From positions 248,001-312,000 of the IMG/VR virus record IMGVR_UViG_3300044640_001495: a stretch of DNA of 64,000 nt; one strand, 5' to 3'. Under the pieces are notes generated by a model that ran no database searches, had not been told where the DNA came from, and worked only from the letters and a program-made list of their open reading frames with translations. Below, one piece after another: positions 10,206 through 19,113 of the stretch. Every line of letters begins with the position of its first letter. Positions within the stretch are counted from its first letter, which is position 1. The DNA comes from a virus. A program made the position numbers and the translations under genes.

Positions 10206-11846
10206 TTATACAGGATCTAGATCAAACCTCCAGTATCCTGATGCATACTCTCCTTCGAAACTCTTCATCCATTGACCATCACTGCCCCAACGATACTGTA
10301 CCCCAGTTTTTAAATTTTGGAACAGTAGACTGATCTTGTCAAATTTATCATTGTTTTCTGGAATATCAGTGTTTTCAATCTGAGTAATATTGGCATTGGC
10401 CTTGTAGGCAACTCCATCATAGATCACAATCTGATTCACGGTATAGGCTACAAGAGCCGCAGTAGAAGGGCTAGGAGTAGATACCATCCATTCTGGCATA
10501 AGGTTAACCCAAGCTGCACCGCTCCATTCAATGATAGAATTGGCTATAATTACAGGATCGCTACCGTTGAGATTTTTCCAACCATCCGGACCATCGTAGT
10601 TGAATGTGGGATTGAATGGAGGTGTATCGACCTGTGTGCCCACGTTTGAACTGTTGTTAACGTCTTCTAACACCAAATATCGTGTGCCTGCTACCAATGG
10701 TTGGTCCGCAGTTTCTTTGTTGGGACGTTTGGGATTAAACTTGTAGGGATCTACTATGGCATCTATAGTGGTTCTACCACTGGGGTACACTGAACTCACT
10801 ACTACTGTATTGGAAGGCTTGTCCTCTAGATTGACCAGCAGTAGAGTGGGGTCAATCTCGTTGACCACAAACGTGCCGCCCAGTTCATTACCATCTGCCT
10901 GTAAGAAAAATATTTTGCTGATACCATTGATATAACCACCATACAGCGCAATAATGGCATTCCAATCAATTGGATCACCGGTTTTTGTTGGTGGCTCAAG
11001 TCCGTTAGCCAGCAAGGCTTCATTTGGCGCCACGATGGATACATCATAATCATTGGCTTGATTGTTGTTGCTTTTCAACAGTAAAATTCTAAAATTGGCC
11101 TGTGTGTTAGGAGTGCGAACGAGACTGGGTGATCCTGCATAGATCAAATCATCCAACGACAGAATATCACCAGTATCACCAAACACATTTGCAACGATAT
11201 TTCTCACCACGCCCAACTTCTTAACCTTGGTAGGCGGACTGATATAGATAGGCATTTTAAATTCTATGCTGCAAATGTCTATGTCACTGTCTGCGCCTTG
11301 AGGGATAGTACGTGAACTAAAGTTCAATGTGGCTAGATCGATCACACTTAGACTGGTCCAGTCAATGTAGTTGTCTGTGGTTTGTATTTCCAAGCTGGGA
11401 TTGAACAGCACCAAAATCTGTTCCATTAGTTGTAGCTTTTGATCAGTGTTTGAAGTCCATATATCCGCTTTCATTGACAGTTTGAAAGGAGTAGGCATGA
11501 GTCTTTCCACTGTGTACCCTGCTCCTTGATAATTTTTATAGTTAATTTCACCGTCAACACTGTCATAGGCACGTTCACTGATGTTGAGCTTGCTGACAAA
11601 ACTAGCATCAGCCAGCCTAGAAGTGTCTAACTCAAGTCCTGAAATATAACAGGCAATTTTTGGCACTGTGGACATCTTGTTTTCGCTGTTGTCTTTAATT
11701 ATACTGGCCACTTGTCTAGTAAGATCGCCATACATCACAGGCACATGGCGCAGAGTGTCGTCACCAGCCTTGTATTTAAATCCTATGAACACACGCATGA
11801 ACTGTGTGACATATCGTCTTATCTGCCCGTCATAAAAATAGTCCAT
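10206..11846 (-). CDS. gp15: gp15-like proximal tail sheath stabiliser, extended
   Basis: 546 residues. The start (MDYFYDGQIRRYVTQFMRVF) matches the T4 gp15 opening (MFGYFYNSSFRRYATLM), followed by a gp15-like core: PIKM/PFKLSMKADIWTSN, MEQILVLFNPSLEIQ and IEFKMPIYISPP to about residue 205. gp15 forms the ring that caps the sheath and joins the tail to the neck. T4 gp15 has 272 residues; here about 300 extra follow, including a segment near 465-490 that resembles a chitin-binding type 3 module (VNQIVIYDGVAYKAN) and a W-rich end. The start overlaps the gp14 stop as TAATG. Confidence 0.85.
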   Translation of the reverse strand: MDYFYDGQIRRYVTQFMRVFIGFKYKAGDDTLRHVPVMYGDLTRQVASIIKDNSENKMSTVPKIACYISGLELDTSRLADASFVSKLNISERAYDSVDGEINYKNYQGAGYTVERLMPTPFKLSMKADIWTSNTDQKLQLMEQILVLFNPSLEIQTTDNYIDWTSLSVIDLATLNFSSRTIPQGADSDIDICSIEFKMPIYISPPTKVKKLGVVRNIVANVFGDTGDILSLDDLIYAGSPSLVRTPNTQANFRILLLKSNNNQANDYDVSIVAPNEALLANGLEPPTKTGDPIDWNAIIALYGGYINGISKIFFLQADGNELGGTFVVNEIDPTLLLVNLEDKPSNTVVVSSVYPSGRTTIDAIVDPYKFNPKRPNKETADQPLVAGTRYLVLEDVNNSSNVGTQVDTPPFNPTFNYDGPDGWKNLNGSDPVIIANSIIEWSGAAWVNLMPEWMVSTPSPSTAALVAYTVNQIVIYDGVAYKANANITQIENTDIPENNDKFDKISLLFQNLKTGVQYRWGSDGQWMKSFEGEYASGYWRFDLDPV

Positions 11847-13111
11847 TACTCGTCCGCCTTGGGTCTAAGAGCCTTGCTGAGGCTTTGTTTTTCTTTGATT
11901 GTTTTACCGTTCAACACAGCCTCTGCATTGTTATTGATAAAACTGGTTTTGTGTGTGAGTCGCACATCCTTGTCAAGGAACACATCATTAGGAGACCCAC
12001 CCGCTGCCACATCTTCGGCGCCCATGTTGCTCATGGTCATTCTAGTGACATCTTCTACTTTTACCCAACGTGTGCCGTTGTATCGAAATAGACGCTTGGG
12101 TAAAAAATCGTTGCGTAGACAAAATTGACCGACGCTTGGCTGCAGAGGAAAACTAATGCCAGCTGAAAATGGAGCGCCGTTGGGAGGTACACCATCTCCG
12201 TCGCCAGTTCCTGGGCCATCATATTCCGGACTTTGATATATGGTGCTGGCTGTGTTGCCAACATATATTGGATCGTTATTTTGGTCGAACAACGGATTGC
12301 CTTCGGCATCGGTGGCCTGTGTTTGGAAACTGGCCAATGACGTGGTCAAAGATGCATCAACTAATTCTACCTTACCGTCTGAATCTTTCTGAATCATGTA
12401 ATGGCGAGTCGTATCGTAGCCACTCTTGGGCGCATCAGATTCTGCTTGATTCAGCACTGCCTGAGTGATCTGCATTTCCTTTTCATAGGTGCTCATGATA
12501 TCACGCAGTGATTGATCGCTACCTTCTCCAGCTGCTCCATCTAGAATTTCTTTGAATTCTTGACTGTCTACCAACGGCTTGCACTTGGCACGATATAAAT
12601 GCGGGTACCAAGTCACAGAAAATCCTTCGGCTGCTCGGTTAACTTCTTCTACCACAAAGAAACGCTTCAAGGCAAATTGAAAATCATTCAGCGCATACTC
12701 GTCTTTGAGATGCGGAAGTTCTATAACATCGCCGGATATTATTTTTCTACCTAGTTTCTCCACAGTGTCATTGATATGAAATGTAATAAAAATTGTGTCA
12801 TTTTGTAGGAATAAACCAAATTGACTGAGGTTGAAATCTATGTCCTGCAGACTATATACCCCTCGCAATTGATAAATGTCAGTGTCGTATTTACGATCTC
12901 TATTTTCTAAAAATAACAGATCCTGTATGTTACTGACACTGTTGCCTACATAATTAGGTGTAGTATCTGTGGTTTCTGTACTGCTTCCAGGGCCGATGTA
13001 CTTGTGAACCAGCACGTCGGTGCCGCCCACTTGAAACATTTCCCAGGCAGTTTTATCAATGAATTTATAATCGTTGCCTTTTTCGGGCCGATATAGTGAG
13101 AGTCTTGGCAT
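11846..13111 (-). CDS. gp14: gp14-like neck protein, extended
   Basis: 421 residues from the ATG at 13111 (MPRLSLYRPEKGNDYKF). The frame opens further upstream at 13162, but that would overlap gp13 and its promoter; an ATG at 13117 is also possible. Residues about 90-190 (FGLFLQNDTIFITF, GDVIELPHL, FFVVEEVN, WYPHLYRAKCKPL) follow the pattern of T4 gp14 (FGMQVQDEVTLSI, GDLIYFPM, FEINWVEPYDPFYQLG). gp14 forms the neck with gp13 and links head to tail. At 421 residues it is longer than T4 gp14 (256); a GQFCLRN...YNGTRWVKV module near 327-350 resembles modules in gp18. Confidence 0.8.
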   Translation of the reverse strand: MPRLSLYRPEKGNDYKFIDKTAWEMFQVGGTDVLVHKYIGPGSSTETTDTTPNYVGNSVSNIQDLLFLENRDRKYDTDIYQLRGVYSLQDIDFNLSQFGLFLQNDTIFITFHINDTVEKLGRKIISGDVIELPHLKDEYALNDFQFALKRFFVVEEVNRAAEGFSVTWYPHLYRAKCKPLVDSQEFKEILDGAAGEGSDQSLRDIMSTYEKEMQITQAVLNQAESDAPKSGYDTTRHYMIQKDSDGKVELVDASLTTSLASFQTQATDAEGNPLFDQNNDPIYVGNTASTIYQSPEYDGPGTGDGDGVPPNGAPFSAGISFPLQPSVGQFCLRNDFLPKRLFRYNGTRWVKVEDVTRMTMSNMGAEDVAAGGSPNDVFLDKDVRLTHKTSFINNNAEAVLNGKTIKEKQSLSKALRPKADE

Positions 13112-13118
13112 AGTCATA

Positions 13119-13126
13119 TATTTATA
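13119..13126 (-). promoter_or_regulatory. Late promoter box for gp14-gp15 operon (TATAAATA)
   Basis: On the minus strand a perfect TATAAATA, shared with the plus-strand box through the palindrome TATTTATAAATA (13119-13130). It ends 7 nt before the gp14 ATG at 13111, with no ribosome binding site between. Confidence 0.75.
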
Positions 13127-13130
13127 AATA
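13123..13130 (+). promoter_or_regulatory. Late promoter box for gp13 (TATAAATA)
   Basis: A perfect TATAAATA that ends exactly 5 nt before the gp13 ATG at 13136, so the start codon would lie at or next to +1. It overlaps the divergent gp14 box. Confidence 0.78.
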
Positions 13131-13135
13131 ACAGT

Positions 13136-13894
13136 ATGAGCCAAATTGATCAATCCAAACAAGGTGTTTACGACTACTGCAAAGCTATGCTGGGCGACGG
13201 CATGATCGATGTAGAACTAGACCCTATACATTATGAAACTGCCCTAAGTCGCAGTTTGGGCGTTTTCCGCCAACGTTCAGATAATGCTGTAGAAGAAAGT
13301 TATATGTTTTTGACATTACAAGAAAATCAAAATGACTATATTCTACCCAAAGAAGTGCAACAGGTTCGACAAATCTTTCGCCGGAGCATTGGATCACGCA
13401 CCGGCAACGGATCAGGCGGTACAGTATTTGAACCGTTTAACTTGGCTTACACAAACACCTATTTGTTAAGTTCTACTAACATGGGTGGCTTGCTAACCTA
13501 TGAATTGTTTAGTCAGTATCAAGAACTAGTAGGTAAAATGTTCGGATCGTTTATTAATTTTAATTGGCATCCACAAAGTCGCAAGTTAACTATTCTACAA
13601 CGTCCTCGTGGATTTGAAGAAATTATGATTCAGGTGTATAATACCAAACCAGATTTTGCTATCATTGACGATACTTATGCAGGACAGTGGATCAAAGATT
13701 ACACATTAGCTAACTGTAAAATGATGCTAGGTCAGGCACGTGAAAAGTTTGCTCAAATTGCAGGACCTGGAGGTGGATCAAGCCTTAACGGTGCAGCAAT
13801 GAAATCAGAAGCCACTGCTGATCTAGAAAGACTAACCAAAGAACTAGAAACTCTAGTATCTGGCGGATCTGGGTACACATTTATCATAGGCTAA
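13136..13894 (+). CDS. gp13: gp13-like neck protein
   Basis: 252 residues. It matches the gp13 neck protein of T4-like marine phages: an N-terminal helical part (KQGVYDYCKAMLGDGMIDVELDP), the FRQRSDNAVEESYMFL segment, a membrane-independent beta-rich middle, and a helical C-terminus with a Gly-rich tail. gp13 and gp14 together close the head after packaging and provide the tail docking site. Here gp13 is divergent from gp14-gp15, whereas T4 carries 13-14-15 in one direction. The start is leaderless-type, 5 nt after the late box. Confidence 0.8.
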   Translation: MSQIDQSKQGVYDYCKAMLGDGMIDVELDPIHYETALSRSLGVFRQRSDNAVEESYMFLTLQENQNDYILPKEVQQVRQIFRRSIGSRTGNGSGGTVFEPFNLAYTNTYLLSSTNMGGLLTYELFSQYQELVGKMFGSFINFNWHPQSRKLTILQRPRGFEEIMIQVYNTKPDFAIIDDTYAGQWIKDYTLANCKMMLGQAREKFAQIAGPGGGSSLNGAAMKSEATADLERLTKELETLVSGGSGYTFIIG

Positions 13895-13898
13895 TGTC

Positions 13899-13927
13899 TT
13901 GACCTTGTGCTAATTCTATAGTATAAT
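13899..13927 (+). promoter_or_regulatory. Sigma70-type promoter for gp1
   Basis: TTGACC, 17 nt spacer, TATAAT. It precedes a short leader with an AGGAG ribosome binding site and the ATG at 13946, placing this early/middle nucleotide-metabolism gene under host-type control inside a late cluster. Confidence 0.8.
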
Positions 13928-13945
13928 TGCTTATAGGAGACAATT

Positions 13946-14602
13946 ATGATTATTGGAATTTGCGGGTTTATCGGTTCAGGCAAGGACACAGTGGCTGACT
14001 ATCTAGTCAACTTCCACGAATTTAGACGAGAATCATTTGCCAGCACACTTAAAGATGCTGTTGCCGCAGTGTTCGGGTGGGATCGTACCATGCTAGAAGG
14101 TCGTACTAAACAGGCTCGAGAGTGGCGTGAACAAGTAGACCCGTGGTGGGCAGAACGTTTAGATATGCCAACGCTAACTCCACGCTGGGTATTACAATAC
14201 TGGGGTACTGAAGTTTGCCGCAAAGCCTTTCATGACGATATCTGGATTGCCTCCCTAGAAAATAAAATTCGAAATTCACGAGACCATGTGGTTATTTCAG
14301 ATTGCCGCTTCCCTAACGAAATACAGGCCATAAAAAATGCAGGCGGCAAGATCTATTGGGTACAACGTGGTGATCTACCAGAATGGTATGATGATGCTGT
14401 GTTGGCTAACAGTGGTAGCAATGTAGGATTAAACAGCATGAAGATGAAAAAAATTCATGCTAGTGAGTGGGCGTGGATCGGTTGTGAATTTGACGCTGTT
14501 CTTGACAACAACGGATCGATAGACGAACTATACAATAGATCAGAAAGCCTAGTAATCGGCGACAAGATCTCCCTGCCGCCAGATAATACCGTCCTTGCTT
14601 AA
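13946..14602 (+). CDS. gp1: Deoxynucleoside monophosphate kinase (T4 gp1-like)
   Basis: 218 residues. The P-loop GFIGSGKD occupies residues 7-14, followed by TVADYL, as in T4 gp1. The segment VLQYWGTEVCRKAF...WI and the DCRFPNE motif near 116-122 are typical of phage dNMP kinases. The enzyme phosphorylates dGMP, dTMP and hydroxymethyl-dCMP in T4; substrate range here is not readable. It has its own sigma70 promoter and is convergent with the HNH-like gene, whose end overlaps its last 54 nt. Confidence 0.88.
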   Translation: MIIGICGFIGSGKDTVADYLVNFHEFRRESFASTLKDAVAAVFGWDRTMLEGRTKQAREWREQVDPWWAERLDMPTLTPRWVLQYWGTEVCRKAFHDDIWIASLENKIRNSRDHVVISDCRFPNEIQAIKNAGGKIYWVQRGDLPEWYDDAVLANSGSNVGLNSMKMKKIHASEWAWIGCEFDAVLDNNGSIDELYNRSESLVIGDKISLPPDNTVLA

Positions 14603-14890
14603 TACGCTTACGCAATTAGCGCATACTGTTTTTAGATTGCTGTGACGACAATTGTCTAAATCACCGTCAACGTGAAATACTCTAAAAACTTCCGGGTGTA
14701 TTGATTTAAATCCGCACTTGTCGCATTGGTTTTTTATTCTATACCCTGCTCTAAACCAGCGGGGTATTCCATGATTAACTCCGTGAGCCATGCAGATTTC
14801 GCACAATGATCTATAATAGATCTTGTTGTTCTTTTTATAGTTAACAGCACGGGGTCTTTGCCCGCATCTACAAAGCGGTCTCATAAACAT
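14549..14890 (-). CDS. HNH-like zinc-binding protein
   Basis: 113 residues with several CxxC/CxC pairs (CRCGQ at 7-11, CEIC, CDKCG, CANC), followed by a FHVDGDLDNCRHSNLKTVCANC region that fits the HNH/zinc-finger fold seen in small phage homing nucleases. It lies between two conserved late genes on the opposite strand and overlaps the end of gp1, as expected for a mobile intruder gene. Activity cannot be judged because the first catalytic His is not certain. Confidence 0.6.
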   Translation of the reverse strand: MFMRPLCRCGQRPRAVNYKKNNKIYYRSLCEICMAHGVNHGIPRWFRAGYRIKNQCDKCGFKSIHPEVFRVFHVDGDLDNCRHSNLKTVCANCVSVLSKDGIIWRQGDLVADY

Positions 14891-14938
14891 ATTTACACCT
14901 TTTCAGCCCCTTTTTCATCTAGTATAACAGGCCAATTT

Positions 14939-14953
14939 TAGCGGATACCGCTA
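14939..14953. other. Perfect hairpin overlapping the gp18 late promoter
   Basis: TAGCGG-ATA-CCGCTA forms a 6-bp stem with a 3-nt loop, and its right arm shares bases with the GCTAAATA box at 14950-14957. It could be an operator-like palindrome or an RNA structure; no T run follows. Confidence 0.55.
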
Positions 14954-14957
14954 AATA
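14950..14957 (+). promoter_or_regulatory. Late promoter box for the sheath gene (GCTAAATA)
   Basis: CTAAATA variant of the T4 late box, 31 nt upstream of the gp18 ATG. The leader contains CCAGGAG at 14974-14980, so this high-output gene uses a normal ribosome binding site. Confidence 0.75.
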
Positions 14958-14988
14958 ATATGAGCAACTATTACCAGGAGAAAATGGG

Positions 14989-17900
14989 ATGGCACTACAA
15001 TCACCAGGCGTACAAGTTACGGTAATCGACGAGAGTTTTTATACACCAGCAGAACCTGGTACGACTCCTCTTATCGTTATAGCTACCGCAGAAAGTAAAT
15101 CTAATGCAGCAGGCACGGGCACTGCTGCTGGTACCACGCAGGCAAATGCTGGCAAGGTATTTAAAATTACCAGCCAACGAGAATTGGTCGACACATATGG
15201 TGTGCCGTTCTTTGAAAAGACGGCTTCGTCAAGCCCTATACACGGCAGCGAAAGAAACGAATACGGACTATTAGCAGCATACAGCTTTTTAGGCGTCAGT
15301 AATTCAGCATTTATTGTACGTGCAGACGTCGACTTAGATGAACTGCAAGGCCAAACTTCTGCTCCTGGAGCAGAACCAGCTGACGGACAGTGGTGGTTTG
15401 ATACTAGAGCAACATCATACGGTATTCAAGAATGGAATTCAGCCGCTGCATCGACTACAGGTGGTCAAAAGTTTGCATTGAAAATTCCTCTAGTACTTAC
15501 CGATGATGACAGTGCAAAAATAAATTCAGGCACTAATGCTCCAAAAGATTCTGTGGGCGCTGTTGGAGACTATGCTGTAGTGGCACAGACCATAGGTGAC
15601 ACAGGTGAGGCAGGATTCAGCCTTGCCAAAGAAGCAATTAAAATTTACTACAAACGCAACCAAGCTCTGCTAGGTGGCGATCATTGGGTCGAAGTTGGTA
15701 GCCAAGATTGGGCAGGAAGTCATCCCACAGTGTCGGGCGCCAGCACAGTGACCACAGTCACTCCTAGCCAAACTTTTTCTATCAACGGCACAACTATTAC
15801 AACGCCAGGCACCCCTACACTAGCAGGCTTTTTAACTTATTTCAACGGTGGCCTCGGTGGCCTAGTTACTGGTGTACGAGCAGTGGCATTGAACAGCCGA
15901 TTGTATTTGTACACAGACGGAGCCACTGAAACAGATGGTGACTCTGCTCTAGCAAACTCTATCACTATTGCCGGTAGTACCGCAGCGGGCTCAGCACTGG
16001 CACAGTTAGGTCTTACTACTGGTACATTTTACGGACCAGCAATACAACAGACACCGCACACTAGTGTACCAGAGTGGAAGTCAACAAACACTAAACCACG
16101 TCCAACAGGTTCTGTGTGGATCAAAACCACTGAACCCAACTTTGGAGCAAGATACATTGTCAAACAATGGAATTCAGCTACTAAGACTTGGGTGACCTAT
16201 TCTGCTCCTGTCTACTCAAGCACACACGCTGCCTTGTATTATCTAGATCGCAGTGGTGGTGGACAAGGCATTGCAACAGATAATTTATTTGTTCAAAGCA
16301 ACAGCGATGAAAACAGCAACTATGACACGTCACCAGAAACTGCGTCATTTAGAATTTTCAAAAGAGCAACCACAGGCAATACCGTGGTAACATCCAATCC
16401 TATAATTTCTGGCACATTTAGTGTAGGATCAAACACATTCACATTCAAGGCATCCAGCAAAGGTAATTTAACATTGGATACTGCCAGCTCAGTGAGCTTT
16501 ACTGCTCTAGGCACAGTAGGCGATGCAGAACTAATGGCCACAGCAATAAATGCTGTAGGCAGCACCACTGTTGAAGCTTCTGTGACTGCAGACAATGCGG
16601 TACAAATCATTCATAAAGAAGGTGGTGACATACGTTTTACAGATGGCACAGGCGCACCAATAAGTGATATATTCACTGCCTATAACATCGACACAGGCAC
16701 TGGTACACAGAATATGTACACACCAGGCTCTGGTGCTGCAGAAACTTTCCTTGCAACAAATTGGATTCCATTGGCTGCAGAAGATTTTGCTGCATCTGCT
16801 ACTGCACCTTTGGCCGAACCACAAGACGGACAACTATGGTACACTCCGGTGTTTGATCAAGTAGATATCATGGTACACAACGGTGATATCTGGGTTGGAT
16901 ATAAAACAACAACCAGTCCTTACTATGCTGCAAGCGCAGTTGATAAAACTGATCCAGCAGGACCAATTGTGGCGGCCAGCGAGCCAACAAAACAAAGCGA
17001 CGGGACAGATTTGAAAAATGGTGACTTGTGGATCAGCACAGCCGATCTAGAAAACTTCCCAACTATCTATCGTTATGATGGTCTGGCCCTAGAATGGGTG
17101 TTAGTTGACAAGACTGATCAGACCACAGAAGACGGTATCTTGTTTGCAGACGCTAGATACGGATCAAGTGGCGCTTCAGGTAACACAGCAGCCACTATCG
17201 GAGATCTGTTGTTAAGCAACTATGTAGATTTTGACTGTCCAGATCCAGCACTATACCCCAAAGGCATGCTGCTGTGGAATTTACGCAGAAGTGGCGGTAA
17301 TGTCAAAAGATACAGCAATAATTACATTGACACAGCAGCCGATAACGTGCGTTACGAAGCTTTATACAACGACAACGGCTCCAGTCCAGTTACCGGCGAC
17401 AGTCAAAGCGCCTACGCAACCGATCGTTGGGTCACAGCTTCACCAAACAACGAAGACGGGTCAGGCAGCTTTGGTCGCAAAGCACAGCGCAGTCTGGTTG
17501 TGCAAAAACTCAAATCTGCGATTGACACCAGTTCAGAAGCCAGAGATGAAGAACGTAGAAACTTTAATTTGATCGCTTGCCCAGGATATCCAGAAGCCTA
17601 CAGCAATTTGATCAACTTAAACCTAGATAGAGGAGTCACAGCATTTGTGGTAGCTGATACTCCACTACGTTTGCCGTCAGATGCAACCAGCCTCACAGCC
17701 TGGGGCACCAATGCTAATGGCGCACTAGACAACAATGATACAGGTATTGTTAGCTACGACGAATATTCAGCTGTGTATTATCCCAATGGATTTACCACTG
17801 ACCTAAGTGGTGCTAACGCAGTGGTTCCTGCATCACACATGATGTTGAGAACTATCGCTCTCAGCGACCAAGTTAGTTATCCATGGTTTGCACCAGCAGG

Positions 17901-18408
17901 CACACGTCGCGGCGGCATTACCAATGCCACAGCAGTGGGATACATTGATGCAGACACAGGAGAATTCCAGTCAGTGGCGTTGAATGAAGGTCAACGCGAC
18001 ACGCTGTATGATCTCAAAGTAAATCCAATTCCATTCTTTGTTGGAGTAGGACTAGTTGCATATGGTCAAAAGACTCGTGCTAGAAATGCCAGTGCATTGG
18101 ATCGTATCAATGTATCACGTCTTGTAGTTTATCTACGCAGTCAGCTAAACAAACTTGCTCGTCCGTATATCTTTGAACCCAATGACAAGATTACCAGAGA
18201 TGAAATCAAAGGGGCTGTTGAGAGTCTGTTGATTGAGTTGGTAGGCTTAAGAGCGTTGTATGATTTTGCCGTGGTCTGCGATGAGTCAAACAACACACCA
18301 ACAAGAATTGATCGCAATGAGTTGTATGTTGACATAGCGATTGAGCCAGTCAAAGCGATTGAATTTATCTATATTCCATTGCGTATCAAGAACACAGGAG
18401 AAATTTAA
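14989..18408 (+). CDS. gp18: Tail sheath protein (gp18), enlarged
   Basis: 1139 residues, against 659 in T4. The N-terminus (ALQSPGVQVTVIDESFY) and the C-terminal third (KARTRNAS-like region, LVVYLRSQLNKLARPYIFEPND, then DIAIEPVKAIEFIYIPLRI) are classical gp18. The middle carries extra surface domains; four copies of a GxxWWxxx...W-type module start near residues 128, 375, 612 and 676 (for example GQLWYTP and GDLWIST). The sheath contracts to drive the tube through the envelope. It is followed 2 nt later by the tube gene. Confidence 0.95.
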   Translation: MALQSPGVQVTVIDESFYTPAEPGTTPLIVIATAESKSNAAGTGTAAGTTQANAGKVFKITSQRELVDTYGVPFFEKTASSSPIHGSERNEYGLLAAYSFLGVSNSAFIVRADVDLDELQGQTSAPGAEPADGQWWFDTRATSYGIQEWNSAAASTTGGQKFALKIPLVLTDDDSAKINSGTNAPKDSVGAVGDYAVVAQTIGDTGEAGFSLAKEAIKIYYKRNQALLGGDHWVEVGSQDWAGSHPTVSGASTVTTVTPSQTFSINGTTITTPGTPTLAGFLTYFNGGLGGLVTGVRAVALNSRLYLYTDGATETDGDSALANSITIAGSTAAGSALAQLGLTTGTFYGPAIQQTPHTSVPEWKSTNTKPRPTGSVWIKTTEPNFGARYIVKQWNSATKTWVTYSAPVYSSTHAALYYLDRSGGGQGIATDNLFVQSNSDENSNYDTSPETASFRIFKRATTGNTVVTSNPIISGTFSVGSNTFTFKASSKGNLTLDTASSVSFTALGTVGDAELMATAINAVGSTTVEASVTADNAVQIIHKEGGDIRFTDGTGAPISDIFTAYNIDTGTGTQNMYTPGSGAAETFLATNWIPLAAEDFAASATAPLAEPQDGQLWYTPVFDQVDIMVHNGDIWVGYKTTTSPYYAASAVDKTDPAGPIVAASEPTKQSDGTDLKNGDLWISTADLENFPTIYRYDGLALEWVLVDKTDQTTEDGILFADARYGSSGASGNTAATIGDLLLSNYVDFDCPDPALYPKGMLLWNLRRSGGNVKRYSNNYIDTAADNVRYEALYNDNGSSPVTGDSQSAYATDRWVTASPNNEDGSGSFGRKAQRSLVVQKLKSAIDTSSEARDEERRNFNLIACPGYPEAYSNLINLNLDRGVTAFVVADTPLRLPSDATSLTAWGTNANGALDNNDTGIVSYDEYSAVYYPNGFTTDLSGANAVVPASHMMLRTIALSDQVSYPWFAPAGTRRGGITNATAVGYIDADTGEFQSVALNEGQRDTLYDLKVNPIPFFVGVGLVAYGQKTRARNASALDRINVSRLVVYLRSQLNKLARPYIFEPNDKITRDEIKGAVESLLIELVGLRALYDFAVVCDESNNTPTRIDRNELYVDIAIEPVKAIEFIYIPLRIKNTGEI

Positions 18409-18410
18409 AA

Positions 18411-19052
18411 ATGGCACTAACTTCCTTAAATAGAATTTCGGTTCCTACCTCAGGAGCCAACAGCGGCACAGCTTTGCTGATGCCAAAACTAAAATATCGC
18501 TTTCGGGTGATACTACTAGGATTTGGTGTTGAGGCCAGCACAGAACTAACAAAACAAGTTAGTGATGTAAGTAGACCAACTGTAACATTTGAAGAAATGA
18601 CTATTGAAGTCTACAACTCAAAAGTCAAACTGGCTGGTAAACCAAGTTGGGGAGATGTCACATTAAATCTACGAGACGATGCCAACGGCCAGGTGCAGAA
18701 AATTGTTGGTCAACAGGTACAAAAGCAGTTTGACTTCATGGAACAGGCCAGCGCCCGTTCAGGTATTGATTACAAATTCCAAATGAACATCGAAATGTTA
18801 GATGGTGGCAATGGTAGTTTTGAACCAAACATCCTTGAAAAATGGGAAACGTATGGTTGCTATGTATCAGAAGTCAACTATGGTGAAGCCAACTATGGTT
18901 CCAATGAACCAATGACAGTGGCTCTTACTATCAAGTATGACAATGCTGTACAGTTCGCAGGTGGCACAGGCACAGGCACAGCACGAGGTATCGGTGCAGT
19001 TGTAGGCCGAAGTCTTGGCGAGGCTGTAACAGGCCGCGGCAGCTCGAACTAA
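18411..19052 (+). CDS. gp19: Tail tube protein (gp19)
   Basis: 213 residues, close to the T4 family length. Motifs KYRFRVILLGFG, QVSDVSRPTVTFEEM and KLAGKPSWGDVTLNLRDD are typical of gp19, whose hexamers stack to form the inner tube. The Gly/Thr-rich tail (about 185-213) extends beyond T4 gp19. It directly follows the sheath gene, and both are closed by one terminator. Confidence 0.95.
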   Translation: MALTSLNRISVPTSGANSGTALLMPKLKYRFRVILLGFGVEASTELTKQVSDVSRPTVTFEEMTIEVYNSKVKLAGKPSWGDVTLNLRDDANGQVQKIVGQQVQKQFDFMEQASARSGIDYKFQMNIEMLDGGNGSFEPNILEKWETYGCYVSEVNYGEANYGSNEPMTVALTIKYDNAVQFAGGTGTGTARGIGAVVGRSLGEAVTGRGSSN

Positions 19053-19067
19053 TATCAACCGCTGATC

Positions 19068-19097
19068 AAAAACCCGGATTAATCCCCGGGTTTTTTT
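19068..19097 (+). terminator. Rho-independent terminator after gp18-gp19
   Basis: Stem AAAACCCGG / CCGGGTTTT with an 8-nt loop and a run of seven T. Confidence 0.9.
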
Positions 19098-19100
19098 ACG

Positions 19101-19108
19101 GCTAAATA
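19101..19108 (+). promoter_or_regulatory. Late promoter box (GCTAAATA)
   Basis: It starts a few bases after the terminator and ends 5 nt before the ATG at 19114, without a ribosome binding site. It is another leaderless-type late start. Confidence 0.75.
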
Positions 19109-19113
19109 ATTAT

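Noticed and set aside
13112-13162. N-terminal extension of gp14 to 13162
   Set aside because: It would cross the late promoter palindrome and overlap gp13; the ATG at 13111 right after the late box gives the expected PRLSLYRPEKG start.
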